DNA of 64,000 bases from Calidifontibacillus oryziterrae (GCF_000331575.1 NZ_ANOK01000004.1:62001-126000); one strand, 5' to 3'. Shown: positions 10,130-20,033, counted from the stretch's first letter. Translations and numbers: made by a program. Notes: generated from the letters alone by a model not told the origin.

Positions 10130-11074
10130 ATGATTCACCCAATTTCTAAGATTAATATAGGGATTAGTAAAGAAATTGTAGACATAAAAGATGAAGTTGA
10201 AAAAGTCGCAAAAATGACGATTGATACAAATCATATCCCCCACCCCCAAAAGGTAGAACAAATATTTCGATGTGCTATTGAACAGCCAGATATTTTAGAA
10301 TTTCTATTAAAAATGCGCTCTGCAAGCGATGTTGGGCGATTACGTTTTTATAGGTATATAAAAAATTCTATATTTGCAACAGTCATCGGTATTAATTTGA
10401 ATATGGAAAATGATGAACTCATTTTATTAGCAAGAGCTTATTTAATATATGATATTCATTATAAAACTTTTCTTTCAAATAAGGAGTTAAGAGAAAAAAA
10501 TAGGCAATTAAATAAAGAAAATTACAAGATTAAAACATTAAACGAAAAATTGAAAATAATATCTGTTCAGGACAATTTAACGAAGGTATTAAATCGAAAC
10601 GGTTATGAAGAATATTTGCATTCGGAATGGACCCAAGCAACAAGAACGGGTGATCCTCTTTCTGTTTTACTACTTGATGTTGATAATTTTAAGTCTTATA
10701 ACGACACGTATGGACATCAATCTGGAGATGTTATTTTGAAAAAGGTGGCAATGACAATTCAAGAAAGTGTAAGAGGATCAGATATAGTGGGCAGATATGG
10801 TGGGGAAGAGTTTATCATAATCCTTCCACGTACTAATAGGGAAATGGCAAATGTCACTGCAGAGAAGATAAGGTCTAATATAGAAAACCTAAGAATTAAG
10901 CATCCTTTATCTAAAGTAACCCCTTATTTGACTGTCAGTATTGGTGGTACAACTTTCTTTCCGAAAGCAACTGATGTATCGACGGAGCAGTTAATTAATG
11001 ATGTTGACCAATTTTTATTTCAAGCAAAAAGAAAAGGTAGAAATCAAGTGTTAATGTCTCCAAAAAAAGAATGA
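10130..11074 (+). CDS. GGDEF-domain diguanylate cyclase
   Basis: A 314-residue cytoplasmic protein without membrane segments. It starts at ATG 10130 after GGAGGG. Residues 1 to about 110 form an unrecognised, mostly helical domain. A coiled coil (about 116-145) leads into a GGDEF domain (about 148-310). The signature reads GGEEF (224-228), a functional variant, and an RxxD inhibitory site (RGSD, 215-218) lies five residues before it. It should therefore make c-di-GMP from two GTP and be product-inhibited. It shares its promoter type with the upstream SLH genes, which suggests c-di-GMP output tied to surface-protein expression. A PilZ protein at 44632 could be one receptor in the same cell. 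Confidence 0.92.
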   Translation: MIHPISKINIGISKEIVDIKDEVEKVAKMTIDTNHIPHPQKVEQIFRCAIEQPDILEFLLKMRSASDVGRLRFYRYIKNSIFATVIGINLNMENDELILLARAYLIYDIHYKTFLSNKELREKNRQLNKENYKIKTLNEKLKIISVQDNLTKVLNRNGYEEYLHSEWTQATRTGDPLSVLLLDVDNFKSYNDTYGHQSGDVILKKVAMTIQESVRGSDIVGRYGGEEFIIILPRTNREMANVTAEKIRSNIENLRIKHPLSKVTPYLTVSIGGTTFFPKATDVSTEQLINDVDQFLFQAKRKGRNQVLMSPKKE

Positions 11075-11240
11075 TGTTTTTCGGAAAAATTTAACAAATA
11101 ATAGAAAATAGTTTGGCAATTTTAATGAGTAAAATATTTATATTGATGAAGGTCCAAATTTATTGAATAATTAATTAAGTGTCAGGGAAATTTTAGTATC
11201 TTATAAGTTTATGTAAATTTGAATTTGGCTGGTGAGAGAA

Positions 11241-11921
11241 ATGTGTCCGACTACTATATTAATTGTAGATGATCAAACACTGATGAGGGATGGTTTGAAA
11301 ACGATTCTTGATCTTGAAGAGGATATGGAGGTTATTGGGGCAGTTTCGAATGGGGAAGAGGCTTATGAGTTTGTGAAGGAGCATTCACCTTCCGTGGTAT
11401 TAATGGATATTAGGATGCCGGTAATGAATGGGGTAGAGAGCATGAAACGAATTATCAATGAATTTCCGGATACAAATATTATCATGTTGACTACCTTCGA
11501 TGAAGAGGAATATATCATTGAGTCGCTTGTAAACGGTGCAAAGGGTTTTTTATTAAAGGATATTCAAGGGGATAAGTTGATTGAGGCCGTTCGAGATGGA
11601 GCGAAGGGACAAATGATCCTTCCGACTAATATTGCTGAAAAGTTAGCTTTAAAAATATCTGAATTATCAAAAACCTATGATCCGGATTATAAGCTTGAGA
11701 AAATCAACAAGGACCCTATGCAATTTTCTTCAAGAGAGCAAGAAATTATTACATTAATGACTCAAGGTTTGAATAATCAACAAATTTCAGAACGGCTTTA
11801 TATTAGCGAAGGAACTGTGAAAAATTATATTAGTGATATTTATAATAAAATCGGCATCAAAAATCGCCCAAAAGCAATTATTTATTTTCGAAAGCTAATG
11901 GAACAATACAGTGAGGAATAA
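11241..11921 (+). CDS. NarL/LuxR-family response regulator
   Basis: 226 residues. A GTG at 11232 is possible, but ATG 11241 has a better-placed GGTGAG site. The receiver domain (about 1-120) has acidic residues near the VDD motif, the phospho-acceptor Asp56 in LMDIRMP and the conserved Lys in FLLKD. The LuxR-type helix-turn-helix domain (about 160-220) contains the SSREQEIITLM and EGTVKNYIS signatures. It forms an operon with the histidine kinase that starts two bases after its stop. DNA targets are not known. LuxR-type regulators usually bind inverted repeats, so it is not an obvious match for the direct ATGACTTTT boxes. Confidence 0.93.
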   Translation: MCPTTILIVDDQTLMRDGLKTILDLEEDMEVIGAVSNGEEAYEFVKEHSPSVVLMDIRMPVMNGVESMKRIINEFPDTNIIMLTTFDEEEYIIESLVNGAKGFLLKDIQGDKLIEAVRDGAKGQMILPTNIAEKLALKISELSKTYDPDYKLEKINKDPMQFSSREQEIITLMTQGLNNQQISERLYISEGTVKNYISDIYNKIGIKNRPKAIIYFRKLMEQYSEE

Positions 11922-11923
11922 TT

Positions 11924-13864
11924 ATGAAAACAAAAATCGCAACACTACTTTTAGTACCTATTTTTTTACTAAGCTTTTTTACTAATATAAGTGCAGAGGG
12001 CCCACAACAAGCTCAGTCAGGAATGATAGATTTAAATAATAGTAGCTCTAATGAATTAACTCCATTAAATGGAGAGTGGTTTTTTTACTTGGACAAATTA
12101 CTCCATCCACGAGATTTACAGATTCATCAGCCAACCACTAAAGTTCCTTTCCCCGGACTTTGGTCCAATTATTGGGATCAAAATGGGAAAGGGTTACCAA
12201 AGCAAGGGCATGGGACATTCCAAGTAACATTAAATATTCCAGAACGTGATATTGAAAAGCAAAAGGCTCTTTATATTCCCACTGTTAAGACAGCGTACAG
12301 ATTGTACATTGATGGCAAATTGATGGGGGAAGTCGGTAAGGTTGGTATTAGCAAGGAAACGATGATACCGAAGTATTTACCACAAGTGTTCACATTTATG
12401 CCTCAGTCAAAGAAAGTTGAAATTGTAATTCAAACATCTAATTATTATCATATAAAAAGTGGTGTGCGCGACGAAATATTATATGGAGACGCGGACGCAG
12501 TTATAGCTTTCAAAGAAAAAGAGGTTGCTCAAAATAGCTTTTTATTTGGTATTTTCATATTAATTAGTCTGTATCATTTGTTGTTCTTTTTTAAACGAAA
12601 GAATGAAATCCGCTCCTTAGCCTTTGCACTTTTTAGTTTGGTCATTGCGACACGGATTGTTGTGATTGATCAAACGCTTTTGGTTCGATATTTTCCTGAT
12701 TTTAATTGGATTTTACTCATAAAGTTTGAATATTTAACTGTTTTTTTAGGATTTTTTTTATATATAATCTTCTTAAAAACATTGTACCCAAAAGAATGGA
12801 ATGGATGGATATATCGCAGTTCTCTTGTAGTTACAGGAGCCTTATCATTAATTGTCATTTTTACAGGGCCGGGTATATTTACGAATTTATTAAAGCCTTT
12901 TGGCTTGATAGCTCTAGTTTTAATCATTTATTTTTTTTATGTGATGTTTATGGCTATGCTTCATAAGCGTGAGGGTGCCATTATTAGCTTTTCTATGGGT
13001 CTATTTTTCTATATTACAGTCATGAATGATTTGCTGCACTATAACGGATACATTCAATCAATTAGTATGGTACCATTTGGTTTTTTCATTTTTCTTTTCT
13101 CACAATTTATTATGCTGACACAAGAATATGCAAAATCCTTTAATGAAGCTAACCGGTTAAATGATTTACTGCAAAATCTTAATGGGAAATTAGAAGAGCG
13201 AGTTAAGGCTCAAACGGAATCATTAGAGCAATCGATGAAGGAGACCGCCATAGCTCTATCGGATAAAATGGTATTAGAGGAACGAAACCGCTTAATTGGG
13301 GAAATCCATGATACAGTTGGACATACGCTTACGACTATCAATATCCAAATTGAAGCTGGTAAGCGACTAATTGAAAAAAAACCGTCCGATGCAAAGGAAA
13401 AGCTAGAAAGATCTCAAGAGCAAATACGCATTGGCTTGAATGAAATTAGAAATTCACTGCGCTTATTAAAGGATCATGGACAAGGCTCAAGTGATTACTT
13501 GTTTTCGTTGAGGAATCTAATATTAAATACAGAAAAAAGCACCGGAGTTTCGATAAAAGCGGAAATGAAAGTGACGACACCTTTATCTATAAAGCAGCAA
13601 TCGGTATTGTATCGAGCTCTTCAAGAAGGATTAACAAATGGAATTAGACATGGTGAAAGTAATAATTTTAACTTTTCCTTGTATGAGTCGGATGAATATA
13701 TTATTTTCATGCTGGAGGATAACGGAAAAGGAGTTGGAGAAATCCAACCAGGACTTGGTCTATCAATGATGAAGGCACGTGTTGAGGAGCTACATGGAGA
13801 AATGTATATTGAATCTAATAAAGGAAAGGGATTTTCTATCGAAATCTGCTTACCCATCAAATAA
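11924..13864 (+). CDS. 7TMR-DISM-like sensor histidine kinase (HisKA_3 family)
   Basis: 646 residues. Signal peptide (1 to about 25); an extracellular beta-sandwich domain (about 30-190) resembling the 7TMR-DISM ligand-binding type; seven predicted transmembrane helices (about 204-402); a coiled coil (about 405-450); a HisKA_3 dimerisation domain with phospho-acceptor His462 in the HDTVGH motif; and a HATPase_c domain with the N-box (QEGLTNGIRHG), G1 (EDNGKG) and G2 (GLGLSMMKAR) motifs. It is the partner of the upstream response regulator. The extracellular fold suggests sensing of a carbohydrate or other small ligand outside the cell, but the ligand is not known. Confidence 0.92.
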   Translation: MKTKIATLLLVPIFLLSFFTNISAEGPQQAQSGMIDLNNSSSNELTPLNGEWFFYLDKLLHPRDLQIHQPTTKVPFPGLWSNYWDQNGKGLPKQGHGTFQVTLNIPERDIEKQKALYIPTVKTAYRLYIDGKLMGEVGKVGISKETMIPKYLPQVFTFMPQSKKVEIVIQTSNYYHIKSGVRDEILYGDADAVIAFKEKEVAQNSFLFGIFILISLYHLLFFFKRKNEIRSLAFALFSLVIATRIVVIDQTLLVRYFPDFNWILLIKFEYLTVFLGFFLYIIFLKTLYPKEWNGWIYRSSLVVTGALSLIVIFTGPGIFTNLLKPFGLIALVLIIYFFYVMFMAMLHKREGAIISFSMGLFFYITVMNDLLHYNGYIQSISMVPFGFFIFLFSQFIMLTQEYAKSFNEANRLNDLLQNLNGKLEERVKAQTESLEQSMKETAIALSDKMVLEERNRLIGEIHDTVGHTLTTINIQIEAGKRLIEKKPSDAKEKLERSQEQIRIGLNEIRNSLRLLKDHGQGSSDYLFSLRNLILNTEKSTGVSIKAEMKVTTPLSIKQQSVLYRALQEGLTNGIRHGESNNFNFSLYESDEYIIFMLEDNGKGVGEIQPGLGLSMMKARVEELHGEMYIESNKGKGFSIEICLPIK

Positions 13865-13867
13865 TTT

Positions 13868-14190
13868 CAACCCCTTCAAAATAGAAGGGGTTGTTTAGAT
13901 GTTTTTTGCAATTCAATCATATCAGTATAATTTTACCCCCGTCAAAATAGAAGGGTTAGATACTTTTTGCAATTCAATCATATCAGTATAATTTTACCCC
14001 CTTCAAAATAGAAAGGGATGTTTAGTAATTTGGACGGCAGTGTCACTTTGTTACAAATTTCAACCCTTCAAAATAGAAGGGGGTGTTTAGTAATTTGGAC
14101 GGCAGTGTCACTTTGTTACAAATTTCAACCCTTCAAAATAGAAGGGGGTGTTTAGATGTTTTTTGCAATTCAATCATATCAGTATAATTT
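13868..14190 (+). repeat. Tandem terminator-like hairpin repeats
   Basis: The first hairpin (CAACCCCTTC at 13868-13877 with 13884-13893) is a plausible terminator for the kinase operon. It is followed by four further variants of the CCCTTCAAAATAGAAGGG palindrome, separated by two alternating spacers (GCAATTCAATCATATC type, and TTTGGACGGCAGTGTC type with a 65-bp period). Duplication of the terminator region is the likely origin. Confidence 0.8.
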
Positions 14191-14440
14191 CGGGGCTGTC
14201 CGATAAGTCCTTAAAAAGATTAAAAATATGCTAAAAATTGGTGATTTTGAAGAGCGAAGGCGGCGACTCCTGCGGGACTAGCAAGCGAATCGAGACCCTA
14301 GACGGAGCGTAGCGAGGGAAGCGGCTCGATGCTTGCCCTAAGGTCCGCGTCCGCTATAGCAATCAAAATCACCTTTTTATTGGGATTCAAAAAAAAGAAG
14401 CTGCTAAAAGTTATTCATTATGACTTTTTAGACAGCCCCG
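14191..14440. repeat. 250-bp MITE-like palindromic element
   Basis: The ends are a perfect 10-bp inverted repeat (CGGGGCTGTC at 14191-14200 and its complement at 14431-14440). A nested inverted repeat (TGGTGATTTTGA with TCAAAATCACC) encloses a GC-rich core with GGCGACTCCTGCGGGA and AGCGTAGCGAGGGAAGCGG. The core resembles the structured intergenic repeats widely seen in Bacillaceae genomes and the element at 21945-22076. No transposase is present, so it is non-autonomous or an RNA-structured repeat. Confidence 0.65.
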
Positions 14441-14448
14441 TTTAGTAA

Positions 14449-15489
14449 TTATTTTAACAGCATCTCTATAAATTGTTCTGGTACATACATACTATCGTTT
14501 TTTATTTCTGGTGATACAGCCAATTTAAGTTGGCTTTGATTATAGCCATATTGTAAGTTACCATTTGTGACTAAAAAGGAACGATTTTGTTTATTGATTA
14601 AGACACTTGTTGTTTTTTCTTGCCAATTAACATCGTACCCAAAATGTTCTGCTATTTTTCTTAGTGGTACCATCTTTGTACCATTCTTCATGTAATGGTC
14701 CTTTTTTATGAGTTGATCAATGTGAGAAACGTCCTGATCATTTGGAATCCCGACTTGCTCATCTGGAGATTCAAGTTGATCATTTGGAATCCCGACTTGC
14801 TCATCTGGTAACTCAAATGTAATAATTTTTTTCGGAGATGTTTGTGCCGGGATGCTCTTTGTTGATATGTCATAAAAAACAATGAGCTCTTTACCATATA
14901 GGTCTTTTTCTTCAATTGGTTCTCCTTTTTGATTGATGAGAATAGTGTTTTCATTGAGTTTTAGTTTGAGTTCGTTATCAAGGCTTAGTAAATTATCATC
15001 AAATTTCGCAACCTTCACTTGACCCGAAATTTTTTCATCATGGACAATTATAATTTCAGGTGTGATCATTGGCGGATAAATCATAATTCTTGGTTTGTTT
15101 TTATCATAAAATGCTTCAATCTTGTCCCCTATTTGTAATTGGTCCTTTTCTAGTGGTTCAGCTGTGCCACTATTAAAAAGGAGTACTTCATCTGTCACTG
15201 TCATGATCATTTCGACAGAACCCTCTTGATTCTTGAACAATAATCTAGGATTCCCGTTATGGTCTTCAATTTCAGAAACGACTCCTGCGTATTTAATAAA
15301 GTTTGTAGCTTCAATGTTTATTGCAGGATTTTCTACAGGATTTTCTGATTTAATTAAACTCGGATTGTTTTCGTTAATCGAAATAACCCTCACATTTTCT
15401 GCTACATCATTTTGAGCAAGTGCTGGAGAGTTACTAAATATTACTCCGCTCATCATGGCTGTTAGTGCTATAGTCGTAATTTTTTTCAT
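14449..15489 (-). CDS. Secreted copper-amine-oxidase-N-like (stalk) domain protein
   Basis: 346 residues with a clear signal peptide (1 to about 25, ending in ALA). The middle has beta-rich segments, including a repeated DEQVGIPNDQ motif (two adjacent copies). The C-terminal about 90 residues carry the copper amine oxidase N-terminal-like fold (MVPLRKIAEHFGYDVNWQ, then MYVPEQFIEMLL), a non-catalytic stalk or wall-associated module common in Bacillaceae secreted proteins. It starts at ATG 15489 behind GAGGAG. It is monocistronic and divergent from the permease at 15709. Function unknown; a cell-envelope role is inferred. Confidence 0.8.
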   Translation of the reverse strand: MKKITTIALTAMMSGVIFSNSPALAQNDVAENVRVISINENNPSLIKSENPVENPAINIEATNFIKYAGVVSEIEDHNGNPRLLFKNQEGSVEMIMTVTDEVLLFNSGTAEPLEKDQLQIGDKIEAFYDKNKPRIMIYPPMITPEIIIVHDEKISGQVKVAKFDDNLLSLDNELKLKLNENTILINQKGEPIEEKDLYGKELIVFYDISTKSIPAQTSPKKIITFELPDEQVGIPNDQLESPDEQVGIPNDQDVSHIDQLIKKDHYMKNGTKMVPLRKIAEHFGYDVNWQEKTTSVLINKQNRSFLVTNGNLQYGYNQSQLKLAVSPEIKNDSMYVPEQFIEMLLK

Positions 15490-15708
15490 TTTCGTCTCCT
15501 CACTTTATTGTTTATTCATTTTATTTGTCGGTAAAAGTATTGAGAAGGTTACAGTCTAGTGTTTTCCGTTTTTAACCATTTATGTAAATTCAGTGAAACG
15601 GAGCTGTTTATTTTAAAGGATAATGGTTATAAATTGTAGAACTTAACTTTTAACAAATGATTTTTAGATCATTTTCATAATAATAAACGGGAGTTAAGGA
15701 GAAGTTTC

Positions 15709-17001
15709 ATGGCAATTCAACAACAACGAATAACTATTACATTTTTAGCAGGTTTTCAGTGGTTATTTTTTATGTTTGCCAATACGGTTGTTATTCCTAT
15801 ATCTATTGGTGGAGCTTTTGGGTTAGAACAAGTTGAAATCATATCAGCACTCCAGCGTTCGTTTATTTTTACTGGGATAACTTGTATTTTACAAGGTCTG
15901 GTTGGCCATCGCTTAGCGTTAATGGAGGGGCAATCAGGTTTATGGTGGGGTGTTATTTTAAGTTTAGCAGCAACGGCTAGTGCTTTGAATCTTGATTTAG
16001 CAACGATTGGCGGTAGCATTGCAGTTGGGGCGATTATTTCCGGTATCCTTGTAGCCATTTTAGGAATGCTTGGTATTGGTGAAATTTTGAAGAAGTGGTT
16101 TACACCAGTCGTGATGTTTGTATTTTTATTATTGTTGGCGAATCAGTTAATCTTTATTTTTTTAAAAGGAATGCTTGGGTTAAATAGTAGTTATCACATT
16201 GATGTGAAAGTGGCTTGTTTTTCATTGGTGCTTGCAGCAATTACCATTGTTCTTAATGTGAAAGGAAAAGGTGCTATTAGTAATTTAGCATTATTAATCG
16301 GAATGGTGATTGGCTGGATTGGAGCGGTTTTCCTCTTTCCATCTGAAGCTGGCGAAACGATAAAAACAACGCCTTTTTTGGGCTGGTTTCCTTGGGGTGA
16401 ACCATCGTTTGAGTGGGGAATTGTTGTTACTATTGTGATAACAGGCTTGTTAAATACAACAAACACGATTGCTACATTAAAAGGTTCTGAGGATATTTTT
16501 GAAAAAGAAGCAAAACCGAAGCAATATAAAGCTTCTTTATTTTTATCTGGGTCGTTTACGTCATTATCAGGTGCGCTTGGACTTGTTCCTTATGCACCAT
16601 ATGCTTCTTCATTAGGATTTATTCAGTCTACTGGCATAAAGGGAAAAGCACCGTTTTTCATCGGTTCTGTTTTATTCATTTTGTTAGGGGCAATTCCGTC
16701 ATTAAGTGCATTTTTCTCGACGATTCCAGATAATGTTGGGAATACAATTTTGTTTGTAGCTTATTTGCAGTTGTTTCGCTCAGCATTGCGAAATATTGAA
16801 GGGTTGACTTTTACGACGAAGACAATTTACCGTGTTGCTTTGCCGTCGCTTTTAGGATTGTCCATTATGATTATCCCAAAGGAAGCATTTGCGTCGGTCC
16901 CAGCGCTTATTAGTCCTTTAGTGTCAAATGGAATGTTGATGGGGATTATAGTTGCGTTAATAATGGAATTTTGTTATTGTTTGCAACGTTTTATTCATTA
17001 G
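15709..17001 (+). CDS. NCS2-family purine/pyrimidine permease
   Basis: 430 residues with about 12-14 hydrophobic segments and the NCS2 pattern, including GxxxALMEGQSGLWWG and a central NTTNT motif. It resembles the YwdJ branch of uracil/xanthine permeases, which import nucleobases by cation symport; the substrate cannot be told here. ATG 15709 follows AAGGAG. The 219-bp leader was checked for a purine riboswitch and the conserved core was not found. A 69-bp tandem array follows directly downstream. Confidence 0.85.
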   Translation: MAIQQQRITITFLAGFQWLFFMFANTVVIPISIGGAFGLEQVEIISALQRSFIFTGITCILQGLVGHRLALMEGQSGLWWGVILSLAATASALNLDLATIGGSIAVGAIISGILVAILGMLGIGEILKKWFTPVVMFVFLLLLANQLIFIFLKGMLGLNSSYHIDVKVACFSLVLAAITIVLNVKGKGAISNLALLIGMVIGWIGAVFLFPSEAGETIKTTPFLGWFPWGEPSFEWGIVVTIVITGLLNTTNTIATLKGSEDIFEKEAKPKQYKASLFLSGSFTSLSGALGLVPYAPYASSLGFIQSTGIKGKAPFFIGSVLFILLGAIPSLSAFFSTIPDNVGNTILFVAYLQLFRSALRNIEGLTFTTKTIYRVALPSLLGLSIMIIPKEAFASVPALISPLVSNGMLMGIIVALIMEFCYCLQRFIH

Positions 17002-17051
17002 TCCGTAATTTTAGACGTGTGGGGTTCAGGTAGAGTGAATAATAAGGTAAT

Positions 17052-17603
17052 TTCTGACTTTGTACCTTCAATAGATGTTCCGTTTGTTAATGTTCAGGTA
17101 AAGAGAATTATATGGTTAATTTCTGACTTTGTACCTTCAATAGATGTTCCGTTTGTTAATGTTCAGGTAAAGAGAATTATATGGTTAATTTCTGACTTTG
17201 TACCTTCAATAGATGTTCCGTTTGTTAATGTTCAGGTAAAGAGAATTATATGGTTAATTTCTGACTTTGTACCTTCAATAGATGTTCCGTTTGTTAATGT
17301 TCAGGTAAAAAGAATTATATGGTTAATTTCTGACTTTGTACCTTCAATAGATGTTCCGTTTGTTAATGTTCAGGTAAAGAGAATTATATGGTTAATTTCT
17401 GACTTTGTACCTTCAATAGATGTTCCGTTTGTTAATGTTCAGGTAAAGAGAATTATATGGTTAATTTCTGACTTTGTACCTTCAATAGATGTTCCGTTTG
17501 TTAATGTTCAGGTAAAGAGAATTATATGGTTAATTTCTGACTTTGTACCTTCAATAGATGTTCCGTTTGTTAATGTTCAGGTAAAGAGAATTATATGGTT
17601 AAT
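17052..17603. repeat. Eight-copy 69-bp tandem repeat
   Basis: Eight virtually perfect copies of a 69-bp unit (start TTCTGACTTTG, one A/G variant in copy 4). As 69 is a multiple of three, the array is also an open reading frame with a 23-residue repeat. It lacks a ribosome binding site and a recognisable protein, so I treat it as non-coding. The near identity implies very recent expansion or homogenisation. Confidence 0.9.
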
Positions 17604-17728
17604 TATCACATAACCCCTTCACTGGTACCAATTGTACAGTATGGTTCCAGTTTGCATTCAAGTAGCCCTAAATTTGGATTGAGCCTAATGTTATGGTTCG
17701 AGTATGCTTTCATGGTTTGAATTGGGAG

Positions 17729-17880
17729 TTCGGACAGAAAACGGTTGAAAGTTGGAAAAGCTGTCCGAATAGACCTTGAGTTCGGACAGAAAACGGTTGA
17801 AAGTTGGAAAAGCTGTCCGAATAGACCTTGAGTTCGGACAGAAAACGGTTGAAAGTTGGAAAAGCTGTCCGAATAGACCT
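17729..17880. repeat. Three-copy 52-bp hairpin repeat
   Basis: Copies begin at 17729, 17781 and 17833. Each holds the inverted repeat TTCGGACAG ... CTGTCCGAA around a 23-base loop. Unit length and the TTCGGACAG arm are shared with the large array at 60693-61880, although the loop sequence differs. Confidence 0.85.
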
Positions 17881-17965
17881 TTCCTTAAGATTGTTGTCAC
17901 GAAAGACTATTGGGTTGTCTTTACCCTGGAACGATATGGTAAAATAGTTGGCAGAGGTGATAATT

Positions 17966-18163
17966 ATGTTGAAGATTTTAGCAGCAACACCAGGTATTAA
18001 TATCGGTGATATTATATATCAATTAGCAACTTTCTTAATGCTGTTGAGTATTCCAATAGCGCTGATCATTTTATACAGAATTTTTAAACGGCGTAATAAG
18101 CGCATGGATCGAATTGAGGAAAAACTAGATCAATTGTTGGCAGAAAAGGACCAACAAAATTAA
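17966..18163 (+). CDS. Small single-pass membrane protein (DUF4083-like)
   Basis: 65 residues. An upstream TTG at 17948 is possible, but GAGGTGAT is placed for ATG 17966. One transmembrane helix (about 15-37) is followed by a basic stretch (RIFKRRNKR) and a short coiled coil (RIEEKLDQLLAEK). This layout is typical of the small DUF4083-type proteins of Bacillaceae, of unknown function. The last 29 bases are duplicated downstream. Confidence 0.7.
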   Translation: MLKILAATPGINIGDIIYQLATFLMLLSIPIALIILYRIFKRRNKRMDRIEEKLDQLLAEKDQQN

Positions 18164-18196
18164 TGAGAATTGTTGGCAGAAAAGGACCAACAAAAT
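18132..18196 (+). repeat. Duplicated 3' end of the small membrane protein gene
   Basis: Bases 18132-18160 (the end of the coding region) recur exactly at 18168-18196, offset 36 bp. Weaker copies (AAAGACTAACAAAAC type) follow up to about 18265. Confidence 0.85.
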
Positions 18197-18436
18197 AAGT
18201 AAGAATGTTTGTAAACAAAGACTAACAAAACAGAAAAAAATATAAAGACTAATAAAAAATTGAAAAATGTAGCTGAAAGGGATGCTAGGGTGGCATCGTA
18301 TGTCTTCTCTAGTTAATTTTCTTAGCTTTAAGTAGTAGATTACGAGATTTGGAGAACAAGCTTAGTTCAAAAAAAGCTTGTCTGATAAGTGATAGTTGTG
18401 TTTGAAATATGCATGTTAACCAAAAGGTGAGTTGGT

Positions 18437-19150
18437 GTGAAAAATATTACATTCAAAAGATTGATAGTTCGGGGCTCAGTTGTAGTTACAATTGCGATAT
18501 TATGCATTATAATATTTTTTAGAAATGGAATGATCCTAGATTATATAGGTATACATATTGATAATCCTTTTATAAAATCTGTTCAGGTGCCTGAAGTGTA
18601 TGCAACAATTGACAGAAATCAAAATGGAATTGCAGACCCCATTGATATAGTAAATGCCGCGAGACATGAAGTTAAACAAAGGACTCCATACAAAAGTGCT
18701 TATTATGACGGGGGCTATCCCCCGGATAATGAGGGTGTGTGTACTGATGTTGTTTGGCGTGGTCTAAAGGGAGCGGGAATATCACTAAAAGATTCCGTAG
18801 ATCAAGATATTGAGGAAAACACTAACTTGTATCCGCGTGTTAACGGAAAACCGGATCCTAACATTGATTTCAGACGGGTTCCTAACCAATATGTTTATTT
18901 GAAACGGCATGCCCAGGAGTTGACAACAACATTAAAACCGAGAGATATCGAGAATTTGCAGGAGTGGCAGCCTGGTGATATTGTCATTTTCATGGAAGAT
19001 TCCAGCTTTCACCATGTTGGAATAGTTTCAGATAAACGAGCGAAGGATGGAACACCATACTTCATTCACAATACATACCCGTTCGCCTCTGAAATAAAGC
19101 TATCATCGATTAAAACACCAATCACAGGTCATTACAGATGGAATTATTGA
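18437..19150 (+). CDS. DUF1287 family protein, membrane-anchored
   Basis: 237 residues, GTG start after AGGTGA. An N-terminal hydrophobic segment (about 10-28) acts as signal anchor. The rest matches DUF1287, a papain/NlpC-P60-like fold. The candidate catalytic Cys is in GVCTDVVWRGLK and the candidate His is in SFHHVGIVSD. Such proteins are thought to be cell-wall or amide hydrolases, but activity is not established. It stands alone, facing the LysE gene downstream. Confidence 0.82.
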   Translation: MKNITFKRLIVRGSVVVTIAILCIIIFFRNGMILDYIGIHIDNPFIKSVQVPEVYATIDRNQNGIADPIDIVNAARHEVKQRTPYKSAYYDGGYPPDNEGVCTDVVWRGLKGAGISLKDSVDQDIEENTNLYPRVNGKPDPNIDFRRVPNQYVYLKRHAQELTTTLKPRDIENLQEWQPGDIVIFMEDSSFHHVGIVSDKRAKDGTPYFIHNTYPFASEIKLSSIKTPITGHYRWNY

Positions 19151-19397
19151 CATCCGGGAGAAAGAAATGCGGTCCAGATTGCCATAAAGTATTTTCGACA
19201 ATAGCTTTTCCGTTAATCAAAGGCAGTAATAAAAAAGAAAATTAAACCGGTCGTTACCTTCCATGGAGTAAATGCCATAATAGCTTAACCCCTAATCATT
19301 GACTTCTTTTAAAATGGAAAATGATCGTAGCCATTCGGGCAGTAAGTCTACACATTAACGAAATGACAAGTAAAATTACAAAGGAGAGAACAAAACA

Positions 19398-20015
19398 GTG
19401 GTCGCAGCAATACTTCATGGGATTATTTTAGCCTTTGGGCTAATCCTTCCACTAGGTGCGCAAAATGTGTTCGTTTTCAATCAAGGTGCATCACAGCCTA
19501 AATTCAGAAATGCGATTCCAGTTATAATTACTGCATCTGTTTGCGATACCTTACTTATTGTAATGGCGGTATTGGGAGTGTCGATGCTTGTTTTAACTGT
19601 ACCGGTGCTGCAAACTGTTATTTTTTTAATTGGGCTTTTGTTTTTACTCTATATTGGATGGTCAATTTGGAATAGTGATCCTGTCAGCATGACTCAAAAG
19701 AAAGAAGCTATGTCGATAAAAAAACAAATCATATTTGCGATGTCAGTATCATTATTGAATCCTCACGCAATTCTCGATACGATTGGTGTAATTGGAACAA
19801 GTTCGCTTAGCTATCATGGATTGGAGAAAACAGGATTTACAGTTGCTTGCATTACCGTTTCGTGGATTTGGTTCCTGGGACTTGCTATTGTTGGCAGGAT
19901 AGTAGGAAGCCTAGACTCAAAAGGAACCTTCATCAAAATTATTAATAAAGTCTCAGCAATTATTATTTGGATTGTAGCAGTTTATATTGCTAGTCAGCTG
20001 CTAAATATCGTTTAA
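19398..20015 (+). CDS. LysE/ArgO-family amino-acid exporter
   Basis: 205 residues with six hydrophobic segments. It has the LysE signatures LPLGAQNVFVFNQG at the N-terminus and SLLNPHAILDTIGVIG in the middle. Family members export basic amino acids by proton exchange; lysine or arginine is likely, though the substrate is not proven. GTG 19398 follows AAAGGAGAG. No lysine riboswitch or LysG-type regulator is visible nearby. Confidence 0.85.
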   Translation: MVAAILHGIILAFGLILPLGAQNVFVFNQGASQPKFRNAIPVIITASVCDTLLIVMAVLGVSMLVLTVPVLQTVIFLIGLLFLLYIGWSIWNSDPVSMTQKKEAMSIKKQIIFAMSVSLLNPHAILDTIGVIGTSSLSYHGLEKTGFTVACITVSWIWFLGLAIVGRIVGSLDSKGTFIKIINKVSAIIIWIVAVYIASQLLNIV

Positions 20016-20033
20016 ATACTAGATATTTAGAAT

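Noticed and set aside
15490-15708. Purine riboswitch before the NCS2 permease
   Set aside because: The conserved junction core and loop motifs were not found.
17017-17613. A 198-residue open frame of 23-residue repeats
   Set aside because: It is only the translation of a 69-bp non-coding tandem array; no ribosome binding site or known domain.
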